Position numbers and translations under genes: made by a program
Assembly: GCF_001038425.2 (NCBI RefSeq)
Contig: NZ_LDPV02000036.1
Span: 122,724 to 186,723, forward strand
Length of the DNA stretch: 64,000 bases
Origin: Ornithinibacillus contaminans
GTDB taxonomy: Bacteria > Bacillota > Bacilli > Bacillales > Amphibacillaceae
Direction of reading: 5' to 3'
Notes under the pieces: model-generated
Seen by the model: only the letters and a program-made list of their open reading frames with translations
What the model was told of the DNA's origin: nothing
Databases searched by the model: none
Shown: one piece after another, positions 19,433 to 27,979 of the stretch
How positions within the stretch are numbered: the first letter of the stretch is position 1
Layout: each line of letters opens with the position of its first letter

Positions 19433-19927
19433 TTATTTCGTTTTTACTCTAAATAATGGCTGTCCATACTCTACTAATTCGCCATTCTCAACTAAAACTT
19501 CAACTATTTCACCTGCAACCTCTGCTTCAATTTCATTGAAAAGCTTCATTGCTTCTACGATACAAACAACGGTATCCTTTGTGACAGTACTTCCGACTGA
19601 AACAAACGGGTCACTTTCTGGATTTGGTGAACTGTAAAAAGTTCCGACCATTGGAGATGTGATTTCTTTATCATAAGAAACTGAGCTGGCTTGTGGCGCC
19701 TCAGCAGCTTCTAGTGTTTCTTGTTTAACTGGTTCAACAGCTGCTTGTACTGGAACAGATGATGTCACTTCTTTTTCAATATGAACACGAGGCTCCGCTG
19801 AAATAGCAACCCCCTCGGTTAATTTCTTCATTGATACCTTTGTACCTTCCACTTCATACGAAAATTCATTAATGGAAGATTGATCAACTAATTTAATTAT
19901 TTCACGAAGTTCTTGTATTTTTAACAT
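19433..19927 (-). CDS. accB: Biotin carboxyl carrier protein of acetyl-CoA carboxylase
   Basis: Carries the biotin that is carboxylated by AccC and delivers CO2 to the transferase subunits. 164 residues from ATG 19927 (AGGAG 9 nt upstream; an in-frame start 18 nt earlier is less likely). The N-terminal segment [14 protein letters not shown], a Pro/Ala/Val/Glu-rich linker and the C-terminal biotinyl domain with the lysine in [10 protein letters not shown] near 131 are all present. First gene of the accB-accC-yqhY unit. Confidence 0.96.
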   Translation of the reverse strand: MLKIQELREIIKLVDQSSINEFSYEVEGTKVSMKKLTEGVAISAEPRVHIEKEVTSSVPVQAAVEPVKQETLEAAEAPQASSVSYDKEITSPMVGTFYSSPNPESDPFVSVGSTVTKDTVVCIVEAMKLFNEIEAEVAGEIVEVLVENGELVEYGQPLFRVKTK

Positions 19928-19950
19928 GCTCTGGCACTCCTTCACCCTTT

Positions 19951-19970
19951 TTTTAATATTAGGTACTAAT
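19951..19970 (-). promoter_or_regulatory. FapR-like operator upstream of accB
   Basis: Minus-strand TTAGTACCTAATATTAA (within 19951-19970) closely matches the FapR operator as I recall it (TTAGTACCTAGTCTTAA): 15 of 17 positions agree. It lies just downstream of the -10 of the accB promoter, the usual place for FapR, whose binding is released by malonyl-CoA. Binding is inferred from the sequence. Confidence 0.65.
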
Positions 19971-19983
19971 AACTCCTCTTAAT

Positions 19984-20012
19984 ATTTTAGATAAAAACAT
20001 AGGAAACTTCAA
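19984..20012 (-). promoter_or_regulatory. SigA promoter of accB
   Basis: TTGAAG (20007-20012), a 17-bp spacer, then TAAAAT (19984-19989) on the minus strand; good agreement with the vegetative consensus. The FapR-like box begins 14 bp downstream of the -10. Confidence 0.7.
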
Positions 20013-20103
20013 CACCTAACTCAAATGCCTTTTCTCTTAACGACTAATATAAAGCGTTTACATCATTGATATAATACCATTATATAGGTTAAATTGCGAG
20101 AAT

Positions 20104-20133
20104 AAAAAAACACCAAGCCTATACGACTTGATG
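20104..20133 (-). terminator. Terminator of the spoIIIA operon
   Basis: On the minus strand CATCAAG and CTTGGTG (20127-20133 and 20111-20117) form a 7-bp stem followed by a run of seven Ts. It lies 19 nt after the spoIIIAH stop. Confidence 0.85.
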
Positions 20134-20151
20134 CTAAAACCTTTTGATTAG

Positions 20152-20697
20152 TTAGCTTTCTGTCGGTGGTTGATAATTAACATCCACCGGAATATCACCA
20201 AATTCATCGCGTACAAGCTGCATGATATTTACTACTTCTGTTTTAGATAAATCATCCACCATAATGACATGAACATGTACAATATCGTCATCATGACGTA
20301 CTAAAACATCCTGGTATTCTGCAGATGCTAGAATCGATTCTTCTAGTATCGTTTCTTTTGTGGTAATCTCATCAATCGTATCCATTTCAGCTAGTGCTTG
20401 TTTTTTCTCTTCTGCTGATGCCGTGCTCGACGCAACTACAGTCTCTAAACGTTCTTTTTTCTTCCCTCTTTCATCTTGCAATTCCATTCGAAGTGTTGCA
20501 AATACCTCATCCCCTCCAGGTGTTACATTCACATCTACATCTGTGTTAGTGGTGTCACCTGAAGCAGGCTCTGTTTCATTATTATCTCCTAAATCTCCAT
20601 AAGCAAAATCATTTGGATTGGATGTCATATAGTATACACTCAACACAATCATTAAGCTTAGCATTGTTAATAACCATACTGTTTGTTTTTTCAACAT
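20152..20697 (-). CDS. spoIIIAH: Stage III sporulation protein AH
   Basis: Mother-cell membrane protein whose outer domain binds SpoIIQ of the forespore, forming the zipper and channel across the intermembrane space. One N-terminal membrane helix (about 7-25) is followed by an acidic linker and the YscJ/FliF-like ring-forming domain (about 95-181). 181 residues; B. subtilis has 218, the difference lying in the linker. Last gene of the operon, 13 nt after spoIIIAG and followed by a terminator. Confidence 0.94.
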   Translation of the reverse strand: MLKKQTVWLLTMLSLMIVLSVYYMTSNPNDFAYGDLGDNNETEPASGDTTNTDVDVNVTPGGDEVFATLRMELQDERGKKKERLETVVASSTASAEEKKQALAEMDTIDEITTKETILEESILASAEYQDVLVRHDDDIVHVHVIMVDDLSKTEVVNIMQLVRDEFGDIPVDVNYQPPTES

Positions 20698-20710
20698 TTG
20701 TTCATCCTCC

Positions 20711-21334
20711 TTATTTTTTAGGCATTACAGAAACTCTATGTGTTGGAACATCAAGCACTCTCGAAATAGCCTCCACTACCCACTGTTTGACAGTTGGGTT
20801 ATTAACGCCTTTTGCGACTACAAATACCCCTCTAACATCAGGCTTTTTCGTTTGAACAAGTAATGGTGTTTCCTGATCACCTTGTCTTACCAGCACGGTT
20901 TGTGTTTCTTCCGTGTTTTCCTCAATCTGCCTAGTGCCACCGCTTTGGTCATTTTCTTCTGTATGCTGCTGCCCTTTAATTAAATTTTGTTCAAATACCT
21001 TAACATTGGTTGAATCGAGATTTACCATGATTTCTACTTCTGATACACCATCAATCTTTTCCACCATTTCTTCTAGCTGTTTCTTATAACTACTTTCCAG
21101 TTCACTAACATCAGACGTCGCATTGGATTCTTGGGAACTAGCTTCTTCGGATTCCGTTTCCGCTTGTAATTCCATCTTCGGTAATTCTTGTCCCAAGTTT
21201 TCCTGGGATGAGGAAGAAAATATGTTTCCAACTAAGATTACGAGCAGACCAATAAGCCCAATCATAATGATGTATGACGTTTTTTTGGACCCATTTATTT
21301 TTTCCTTTAAGAATTCTTGTATTTTCGTTATCAA
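20711..21334 (-). CDS. spoIIIAG: Stage III sporulation protein AG
   Basis: Forms the large ring of the SpoIIIA-SpoIIQ channel. One membrane helix (about 22-41) precedes an extracytoplasmic ring-building domain with the conserved EKIDGVSEVEIMVNLDS region near 95. The start is ambiguous: ATG 21352 lies within the GGGAGGGAGG ribosome site, so the better start is TTG 21334, which overlaps the spoIIIAF stop (TTGA). That gives 207 residues. The ring domain has a Gln/Glu/Thr-rich insertion. Confidence 0.92.
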   Translation of the reverse strand: MITKIQEFLKEKINGSKKTSYIIMIGLIGLLVILVGNIFSSSSQENLGQELPKMELQAETESEEASSQESNATSDVSELESSYKKQLEEMVEKIDGVSEVEIMVNLDSTNVKVFEQNLIKGQQHTEENDQSGGTRQIEENTEETQTVLVRQGDQETPLLVQTKKPDVRGVFVVAKGVNNPTVKQWVVEAISRVLDVPTHRVSVMPKK

Positions 21335-21966
21335 GATGCCCCTCCCTCCCATATAACCGTTATTTTCTTATCCGTAATTTCCCAGACATCGCGCAACAGA
21401 GATTGCATTCCCTCAAGATCAACTTCCTTATCCGAGTTTACTACTTGTCCCTTCGTATCAATGACGACATCCTCAACTGCATGTACTGTTCCCTCCCCTG
21501 CCTGCGATTCTCTAAGATACACAATGACCTCTTCTAGCTTTTCATATAGCTCCTCGTCGGTATACACTGTCCCGTCTACAAACTCAAACGTTATATCCTG
21601 TATTTCGGTTTGGTATTCATCCGATAGAGGAGCACTCGCTATATCTTTCATTTGGACAGCCATTTGTTCTAAAATATATGCGCTACTAGATGATTCTATT
21701 TCATTTTTTTGCAATTCAATTAAATTTTCTAAATTAGCTGCTTGCGGATTATCTTCAAATAGCTCAGAAAACGAAGAACTTACCGCCTCTTCGATATCGA
21801 AATTAACGAGATGAAAAATTGGCTGTAAGAATAATAGAATTAAAACTAAACCGACTACAAATTTGATATATTTCTTCATACTTCCAGCTGGAATAAGTAA
21901 ATCTATAATTGTCGCAACTAATATAAAAACGATAATTTGGGAGACCCATTGTATCAGTAAATCCAT
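21331..21966 (-). CDS. spoIIIAF: Stage III sporulation protein AF
   Basis: Membrane component of the SpoIIIA complex. Two close N-terminal membrane helices (about 7-25 and 33-53) precede a soluble domain with a ring-building fold. The chosen start ATG 21966 (MDLLIQWV) is preceded by AGGGTG and matches the usual beginning; the frame is open further upstream into spoIIIAE. 211 residues. It starts 10 nt after the spoIIIAE stop. Confidence 0.92.
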   Translation of the reverse strand: MDLLIQWVSQIIVFILVATIIDLLIPAGSMKKYIKFVVGLVLILLFLQPIFHLVNFDIEEAVSSSFSELFEDNPQAANLENLIELQKNEIESSSSAYILEQMAVQMKDIASAPLSDEYQTEIQDITFEFVDGTVYTDEELYEKLEEVIVYLRESQAGEGTVHAVEDVVIDTKGQVVNSDKEVDLEGMQSLLRDVWEITDKKITVIWEGGAS

Positions 21967-21976
21967 ATCCATCACC

Positions 21977-23152
21977 CTAACGAAGTAGTAACGTAATATT
22001 ACTTGCAGTAACAATAATTACAATGGCTAGAAAAAACATAAGTGAAACCGCTAATAGACAGGCTAATATATATACAATATATTTACTGATTGTATTTAAA
22101 GTCGTAATAATCGGCCCGTCAGCAATCGGTTGTAGCACAGCAGCAGCTAATTTATATATCAATGCTATGGCCATTATTTTGATTGCCGGAAATATGGCGA
22201 TAAAGATAACAATTGCTACACCGACTATACCAACCGCGTTTTTTAATAAAAGAGAAGCACTAAGCACCGTGTCTGCAGCATCTGTAAACGTTCGTCCTAC
22301 AACTGGTATGAAATTCCCAGTAATGAATTTAGCCGTTTTCATCGCAACCCCGTCTTGTATAGCGCTGGCTGCTCCTTGAACAGACAACACTCCTAGAAAA
22401 ATGGTTAGAAAAACACCGAGGGTTCCTAATGCTACCGAACGTAGTAAATCTGCTAAATGTGTCACTTTATGATGTTCACTTAAACTGCTGACAATCACTA
22501 ATAGTGCTGATAAGAATAGTAATGGCATGATAAAGTTGGACACTAATACCCCACTTAAATTAATTAAAAATATTATAATCGGATGAAAAAAGGAGACCGA
22601 AACAATACTCCCAAAGGAAGCCATTAGTCCAAGCACAATTGGTATTAAGGCAATCATAAAGCTACTCATCATGTTGATTGCCTCCTTAGCATAGGAGACG
22701 GCCAAATAAAAGCTATTTAAAGCAATAAAGATAAGAACGATGTAGACAACAAAATATGCAATTTTGCTAACCGTCGTTCGCTCAAATGCAGTGTGCATCG
22801 TTTGTAATAGTACCGAAAATAAGGTCAAAAGCATTAACGATCCAAGTAGTTTCCCATTTAAAATGATTTCATGAAGCATATATTCTAAAGCGCCAACGAG
22901 TACATTTTTTATTGAAAAGTCTTCATTTCCCTTCATATAATCATACAAACTCGTTTTCTCTAATTCTGGTATATAGCCACCATACTCATGAACCAGCATG
23001 TTCCAGTAATTTTGCATACCGTCAAAGGATAATTCCTCCAATAACACGTCATCAACAGGAGCATCAGATTGTTCATTTGCAAACACAACAGTTTGTCCAA
23101 TCGCCAACAGAACTATTAGTAGAAACATGACTCGATTAATTAGGATCTTCAT
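21977..23152 (-). CDS. spoIIIAE: Stage III sporulation protein AE
   Basis: Large polytopic membrane protein of the SpoIIIA complex, needed for forespore gene expression after engulfment. A cleavable-looking signal sequence (about 1-25, ending in VVFANE) is followed by about eight membrane helices. 391 residues, the family length. The conserved central TGNFIPVVGRTFTDAADTV segment (near 275) is visible. Start ATG 23152 lies 10 nt after GGGAG. It is 39 nt downstream of spoIIIAD. Confidence 0.95.
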   Translation of the reverse strand: MKILINRVMFLLIVLLAIGQTVVFANEQSDAPVDDVLLEELSFDGMQNYWNMLVHEYGGYIPELEKTSLYDYMKGNEDFSIKNVLVGALEYMLHEIILNGKLLGSLMLLTLFSVLLQTMHTAFERTTVSKIAYFVVYIVLIFIALNSFYLAVSYAKEAINMMSSFMIALIPIVLGLMASFGSIVSVSFFHPIIIFLINLSGVLVSNFIMPLLFLSALLVIVSSLSEHHKVTHLADLLRSVALGTLGVFLTIFLGVLSVQGAASAIQDGVAMKTAKFITGNFIPVVGRTFTDAADTVLSASLLLKNAVGIVGVAIVIFIAIFPAIKIMAIALIYKLAAAVLQPIADGPIITTLNTISKYIVYILACLLAVSLMFFLAIVIIVTASNITLLLR

Positions 23153-23191
23153 GTGTTACGTCTACTCCCTTCTATACACAAGCTTGTCCAT

Positions 23192-23584
23192 TTACGTAGA
23201 AGGTAAGAAATTCAAAATTGCTTCCACAACTGCTGTAATAATGGGAATTGCTAATAGCAAAATAAATATCTTTCCCGCTAATTCGATTTTTGATGCAACG
23301 GCAGCAAGACCGGCATCCTTCGTAATACTTGCACCCAATTCCGTAATATAAGCAATACCGATGATTTTTAAAATGGTTTCCAAGTACATTCCATTTATAG
23401 ATGCCTTTTGACCTAATGATTCTATTAGCGATATAACAGCACCAATTTGATTTACAATGGCAAGAAAGACAGCAATTCCAGTTATGAGTACGATAAGAAA
23501 GGCGAAGGGACCACGCATATCTTTTAAAACAATATATAAAATACTCGCAATAATACCGAGTGTTACAATTTGTACGATATCCAT
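23192..23584 (-). CDS. spoIIIAD: Stage III sporulation protein AD
   Basis: 130-residue membrane protein with about four helices, a small subunit of the SpoIIIA complex that resembles type III secretion export components. Typical motifs are IVTLGIIASILYIVLKD at the N-terminus and IAYITELGASITKDAG near 77. The ribosome site GTAGGAACTT precedes ATG 23584. It lies 6 nt after spoIIIAC. Confidence 0.95.
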   Translation of the reverse strand: MDIVQIVTLGIIASILYIVLKDMRGPFAFLIVLITGIAVFLAIVNQIGAVISLIESLGQKASINGMYLETILKIIGIAYITELGASITKDAGLAAVASKIELAGKIFILLLAIPIITAVVEAILNFLPST

Positions 23585-23590
23585 AAGTTC

Positions 23591-23797
23591 CTACCCTTGA
23601 AAGAGGAATACTGATCGTATTTGCTGGAACAAATCAGATAAGCCATTTATCACGACGACTAGTACAATGATAAACCCAACAAGTGTCACAAATTGTGCAA
23701 TCTCTTCCTTTCCCATCTGCTTCAATATCGTATGAATTAATGCAACAATAATGCCGATACCAGCAATTTGAAATAAAATAGATGCATCTGATAGCAT
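23591..23797 (-). CDS. spoIIIAC: Stage III sporulation protein AC
   Basis: 68-residue protein with two membrane helices (about 7-25 and 34-55) joined by the loop KQMGKEEIAQ. It is a conserved small subunit of the SpoIIIA complex and related in sequence to the first half of SpoIIIAD. Start ATG 23797 follows AAGGAAGGGG. It lies 18 nt after spoIIIAB and 6 nt before spoIIIAD. Confidence 0.95.
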   Translation of the reverse strand: MLSDASILFQIAGIGIIVALIHTILKQMGKEEIAQFVTLVGFIIVLVVVINGLSDLFQQIRSVFLFQG

Positions 23798-23815
23798 AGC
23801 TTAGCCCCTTCCTTC

Positions 23816-24328
23816 TTATATGAGCAATAACACAATGAATAGTCCCATTAAAAACCCTAGATTTCTTGCCATTTTTCCATAACGTTCTTGATCATCTCTT
23901 GCATCCTCTAGCTCTCTTTCTAAATGTTTAATCGTTAGTTGAATATGTTTTTGCTGTTGGGTAAAGTCATGCTGCCCTAAAGTTCTACCAAACTGCAGCA
24001 AGATTTCCTGCTCACTTGCTGATAAGCTCGATTGCTCAATATAATCGTTAACACACGCTACCCATAATTGATCAAAATCACTTGATTCGAGTTGCATCTT
24101 ATCAGATACGGATTGAAAAAAATGAGCGCAAGGACTTGGCAGTTGTCTTGCGATTGAAGCAAATGCATCGGGAAGCGGTAACTGGCTATAGACAATTTCT
24201 GCTTCCAGTACCTGTAATGCATTTATTAACTGTCGAATATGTTTTGGTCTTTTCGTTAGCTTATTACTCCACTCGAACCCTAACCATGTCGTTGTGATGA
24301 TGAATAGAAGTGCCCCGATCCACTTCAT
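23816..24328 (-). CDS. spoIIIAB: Stage III sporulation protein AB
   Basis: 170-residue membrane protein with a helix at each end (about 1-17 and 150-169) and a helical soluble domain between, resembling GspF-type secretion subunits. ATG 24328 (MKWIGALLF) has GAGGTG 9 nt upstream, so the longer open frame is rejected. The start lies within the spoIIIAA coding region, a 65-nt overlap, which is longer than usual for these genes. Confidence 0.93.
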   Translation of the reverse strand: MKWIGALLFIITTTWLGFEWSNKLTKRPKHIRQLINALQVLEAEIVYSQLPLPDAFASIARQLPSPCAHFFQSVSDKMQLESSDFDQLWVACVNDYIEQSSLSASEQEILLQFGRTLGQHDFTQQQKHIQLTIKHLERELEDARDDQERYGKMARNLGFLMGLFIVLLLI

Positions 24329-25250
24329 TTGGCAAGCACCTCGATTTCGGATAAATAGTTGTTTCATTTTCATCAAAAATTTCCTTCATTTTACCTGGAG
24401 ATGATTGTCCTTGTAACAAAATAATTCGTTGAAATACTTGCTTCTCTAGTAATGATTTAATAGCTGGTCGTCTCTTTATTTCCTCTAACGATTGCCCGTG
24501 TATCGTGCAGATAACGGTAACCCCAGCATTTATTGCATTGGTTAAGGCTTGTGCGTCTTTATCACTACCGATTTCATCTACAACTAGAATGTCAGGAGAC
24601 ATCGAACGAATCATCATCATCATCCCCTCCGCCTTTGGACAAGCATCTAGGACATCTGTTCGCTTTCCCAAATCATGCTGTGGAACACCTTTTAAACAAG
24701 CTGCTATTTCAGAGCGCTCGTCCACTACGCCAACCTTTTTAGCTGGTACATGATTCCAACCGGAGGATATGATGCGAATTACGTCTCGTATTAATGTTGT
24801 TTTTCCGGATTGCGGGGAACCAACAATTAATGTATGAAGAAATCTCCCGTCATAGAGAAAAGGAACGACTGGTGTTGCCACACCAATTTTTTCCTTTGCA
24901 ATCCGAATATTTAAAAAGGTAATGTATTGAATCGCTTTTACAGCACCACTGATGGTATTTACTTTTCCAGCTATTCCTACTCGATGGCCGCCATCAATAG
25001 TGATATAGCCCTCCCTTAATTCATCTTCCATTCGATATAAGGAGAATTCACTTAGCTGATTCATGATAAAGCTAATATGTTTCTTCGTTGGCTTTATAAG
25101 TGCTATCCATTCAACACCTTGATCAAATATTAATTCAACTGGTTGGTTCAACCTAATACGTATCTCTTGAAGTGTTCCCCATCGATTATGAATTGTTCGA
25201 TTCAATTCTGTTTGAATTTCTGTTGGAAATAATCGTACTATCTCCTGCAT
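24264..25250 (-). CDS. spoIIIAA: Stage III sporulation protein AA (ATPase)
   Basis: AAA-type ATPase at the cytoplasmic face of the SpoIIIA complex, related to secretion ATPases. Walker A is VGSPQSGKTT near 149, Walker B is ILVVDEIG near 200, followed by the sensor ICTIHG near 227. 328 residues, longer than the roughly 307 I recall for B. subtilis; the extra C-terminal residues (CLPNEVDRGTSIHHHND) are encoded where the gene overlaps spoIIIAB. First gene of the operon. Confidence 0.95.
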   Translation of the reverse strand: MQEIVRLFPTEIQTELNRTIHNRWGTLQEIRIRLNQPVELIFDQGVEWIALIKPTKKHISFIMNQLSEFSLYRMEDELREGYITIDGGHRVGIAGKVNTISGAVKAIQYITFLNIRIAKEKIGVATPVVPFLYDGRFLHTLIVGSPQSGKTTLIRDVIRIISSGWNHVPAKKVGVVDERSEIAACLKGVPQHDLGKRTDVLDACPKAEGMMMMIRSMSPDILVVDEIGSDKDAQALTNAINAGVTVICTIHGQSLEEIKRRPAIKSLLEKQVFQRIILLQGQSSPGKMKEIFDENETTIYPKSRCLPNEVDRGTSIHHHNDMVRVRVE

Positions 25251-25317
25251 AGCTTGTCCTCACTTCATTCTTTGTTTTTCTTTCGTTCTTACTAGAGAGA
25301 ATCACTTTCTATAAGTA

Positions 25318-25345
25318 AATGTATGTCCAATGGAAGAAAATATGA
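25318..25345 (-). promoter_or_regulatory. SigE promoter of the spoIIIA operon
   Basis: Minus strand TCATATT (25339-25345), a 13-bp spacer, then CATACATT (25318-25325): full match to the SigE -35 KMATATT and -10 CATACANT. It lies 68 bp before the spoIIIAA start, as expected for mother-cell expression. Confidence 0.85.
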
Positions 25346-25398
25346 CTAGCAGAAGGAATCACGCCAATAAACAATCAGAGCTACTATAAAAAAGAAAT

Positions 25399-25433
25399 TA
25401 AAAAACAGCCCGCATTACACATTAGGCTGTTTT
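25399..25433 (-). terminator. Terminator overlapping the end of the 25.4-kb membrane gene
   Basis: AACAGCC and GGCTGTT (25404-25410 and 25425-25431) pair, followed on the minus strand by TTTTTAAT. The first arm of the hairpin is formed by the last codons of the gene. Confidence 0.8.
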
Positions 25434-25912
25434 ACTACTTTAGAATCTTTTTTACGTAACCATTTAATAAAGATGATATTTATTAATAAGATGATATAGA
25501 TTAGGGAATATGCTATAGCAGAATAGACTAGTGTCCAGTTATTGAAATATAGCAATTTTGCTTGAATTGCTAGCCAATCATAGAATACCGCAATGACAGT
25601 CCAAACAGCGATATAGCCAATTTTCAATCGTAATCTTTTCATGAAGGGAAATCCATTTAAATAGAGATAATTAAAAAAAGGAAATATCCCTATTAGGACG
25701 AGTATCATTTCATAATCGGCGCCTTTTTTAAAATAGCCATATAAATCAAGCTTAAGATCTAGATAAACATCTACTAGTGCATTAAATAAAATGGCAAATA
25801 CGGTTGTACTATAAATTTCGATAAGGGTAAGTCTTTTCGGTAGCAAATAAATGATGAATGACAGCATTACTGCTGTCACGATGATTAGCAGATAGGGCAT
25901 CATAAAGTTCAT
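25415..25912 (-). CDS. Multi-pass membrane protein, possibly CBO0543 family
   Basis: 165 residues with about five membrane helices (near 5-24, 32-50, 68-87, 96-116 and 127-150) and a short basic tail (KWLRKKDSK). The conserved-looking PFFNYLYLNGFPF stretch near 78 and the pattern of helices resemble the CBO0543 family of Bacillus membrane proteins, of unknown function; I cannot confirm this. It is not part of the spoIIIA operon, which starts downstream with its own promoter. Upstream lie overlapping palindromes. Confidence 0.6.
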   Translation of the reverse strand: MNFMMPYLLIIVTAVMLSFIIYLLPKRLTLIEIYSTTVFAILFNALVDVYLDLKLDLYGYFKKGADYEMILVLIGIFPFFNYLYLNGFPFMKRLRLKIGYIAVWTVIAVFYDWLAIQAKLLYFNNWTLVYSAIAYSLIYIILLINIIFIKWLRKKDSKVVKQPNV

Positions 25913-26114
25913 CCTTTTTTAGGTAGGTAATTCACACATTCTGTATGTGTGTCATGACACTGCATCTTTCCATAACAATTGTAGGAACTGGCCCCTATTT
26001 TTATAGTTCTTTACCTATTCTACCTTTCCGCGTAAAAAATTATTTATTATTTTTCAAACAATCTAATCATAATTATGTATTGTTACTTAACATTTTCTCA
26101 TGATGAGTATATAC

Positions 26115-26155
26115 TAAAAAAACGACCACTAACTTGTTGCAAATTAGTGGTCGTT
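26115..26155 (-). terminator. Terminator of efp
   Basis: A 12-bp stem AACGACCACTAA / TTAGTGGTCGTT (26121-26132 and 26144-26155) is followed by six Ts on the minus strand, 19 nt after the efp stop. Confidence 0.88.
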
Positions 26156-26174
26156 CATTATATCCTATTTCATA

Positions 26175-26732
26175 TTATGCTCTTGAAACATATTTCCCAT
26201 CAGCTGTGTTGATGATCAATTTATCGCCAGGGTTAATAAAGAATGGTACTTGTACAACAAGACCAGTTTCCAGTGTTGCTGGTTTAGATCCGCCGCTTGC
26301 TGTATCCCCTTTAATACCCGGTTCTGTTTCTACTACTTCAAGTTCAACGTTATTTGGTAAATCTATCCCTAACATTTCATCATTATACGTAATAATAGAA
26401 ACTTCCATGTTTTCTTTGATGAACTTTAATTCATGTTGAATTTGAGATTCAGTTAGTTCTATTTGTTCATAGGTTGCTGTATCCATAAACGCATGCGCAT
26501 CACCAGAAGCATATAAATATTGCATCTTCTTATGTTCAACATGTGCCTTACTTACTTTTTCACCTGCGCGGAAAGTTCTCTCTTGAATACTACCGTTCTT
26601 TAGGTTACGAAGTTTAGATCGTACAAAAGCAGCACCTTTTCCTGGCTTTACGTGCTGGAAGTCTACAACTTGCCAAACATCATTATCTAATTCAATTGTT
26701 AAACCTGTCTTAAAATCGTTAACTGAAATCAT
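26175..26732 (-). CDS. efp: Elongation factor P
   Basis: Relieves ribosome stalling at polyproline. 185 residues with three beta-barrel domains; the tip loop KPGKGAA places the modifiable Lys at residue 32. In Bacillus this lysine is 5-aminopentanolylated. The C-terminal domain ends with [10 protein letters not shown]. Ribosome site GAGGAGGATAATTTT precedes ATG 26732. It lies 30 nt after papA, the normal papA-efp pair. Confidence 0.97.
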   Translation of the reverse strand: MISVNDFKTGLTIELDNDVWQVVDFQHVKPGKGAAFVRSKLRNLKNGSIQERTFRAGEKVSKAHVEHKKMQYLYASGDAHAFMDTATYEQIELTESQIQHELKFIKENMEVSIITYNDEMLGIDLPNNVELEVVETEPGIKGDTASGGSKPATLETGLVVQVPFFINPGDKLIINTADGKYVSRA

Positions 26733-26762
26733 TAAAATTATCCTCCTCTAAAAAAACAAACC

Positions 26763-27827
26763 TTATAGTTGTACTAGCTCTTTTGATGATGTTGTTAAAC
26801 GCTCATTACCGTTTTCGGTTATGACAATATCGTCTTCAATTCGGCAGCCGCCTACATTTGGAATATAAATACCCGGTTCAACGGTAACAACCATGCCTGG
26901 CACTAGCTTTATGGAGCTACGAAACGATAATCCAGGACCTTCATGTACTTCTAAGCCAATTCCATGTCCAGTAGAATGTCCAAAGTACGAACCATAACCT
27001 TGCTCTGTAATGTAATCTCTCGTGAGCGCATCTGCTTCAATTCCAGTCATTCCAGGTTTAATACCATTAACCCCTCGAAGCTGTGCTTCTAGTACCGTAT
27101 CATAAATTTTTCTTAGTTCATCACTAATTTCACCAACAGCGACAGTACGAGTAATATCAGAAATATAGCCTTCATATAGTGCGCCGTAATCAAGTGTCAC
27201 AAGCTCTCCTGCCTGAATTTCTTTCGTTGACGCTACACCATGTGGCATTGCGGAACGAAAACCTGAAGCCACGATTGTATCAAAGCTAGAAGCGGTGGCG
27301 CCTTGTCTGCGCATGAAAAATTCAAGTTCATTGGAAATCTCAATTTCTTTTACACCTGGTTTAATATAGCCTTGAATATGTTCAAATGCAGCATCAGCAA
27401 TTTGTGCTGCTTTTTTAAGGGTAGTTAGTTCTTCCGGTGTTTTAATCATACGAATTGTCTCGATGATTTCACTCGTAGGAACTAATTCAACATCAAATAG
27501 ATTATTGTATTGATCATAAGTAGCATATGTAAGATGATTTTTTTCAAACCCTAATCGCTTGACACGTAAACGTGTTAGCTGTGTATTTACTTCTTGTTCG
27601 ATTAGCTGCTTGTGTTCTACCACCGTAAAGCCTTTTGCCTGTTCTGTTGCTTGCTCTGTATAGCGGAAGTCTGTTATAAAGATTGCTTCTTCTAAGCTCA
27701 CTAGAACAACACCTGCACTCCCAGTGAAACCTGTCACATAACGGCGGTTAAACGGACTTGTAATCAATAAAGCATCAAGATTTAATTCCTGAAGCGATTT
27801 TCTAATCTTATCAAGCTTTTCCATCAT
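26763..27827 (-). CDS. papA: Xaa-Pro aminopeptidase/dipeptidase (PapA, YqhT)
   Basis: Metallopeptidase of the M24 creatinase/prolidase fold that removes residues before proline. The N-terminal creatinase-like domain (about 1-125) is followed by the pita-bread domain with metal ligands in TLDYGALYEGYISDITRT (two Asp), GHSTGHGIGLEVHEGP (His), VTVEPGIY (Glu) and RIEDDIVITE (Glu). 354 residues, or 353 if the second Met is used. Cotranscribed with efp. Confidence 0.94.
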   Translation of the reverse strand: MMEKLDKIRKSLQELNLDALLITSPFNRRYVTGFTGSAGVVLVSLEEAIFITDFRYTEQATEQAKGFTVVEHKQLIEQEVNTQLTRLRVKRLGFEKNHLTYATYDQYNNLFDVELVPTSEIIETIRMIKTPEELTTLKKAAQIADAAFEHIQGYIKPGVKEIEISNELEFFMRRQGATASSFDTIVASGFRSAMPHGVASTKEIQAGELVTLDYGALYEGYISDITRTVAVGEISDELRKIYDTVLEAQLRGVNGIKPGMTGIEADALTRDYITEQGYGSYFGHSTGHGIGLEVHEGPGLSFRSSIKLVPGMVVTVEPGIYIPNVGGCRIEDDIVITENGNERLTTSSKELVQL

Positions 27828-27979
27828 CTCTTCATCCCTTTCCCTTTTTATCCAGCCAACTAGTTTAGCCTACGCATACTTTTGCACTAATTACTGTATT
27901 TCTATTTATTAGGACTTTATCAGTTTATCATAAATAGACAAATTTGAATATTGATTTTGATGATGGATTGCCCTTTCGT

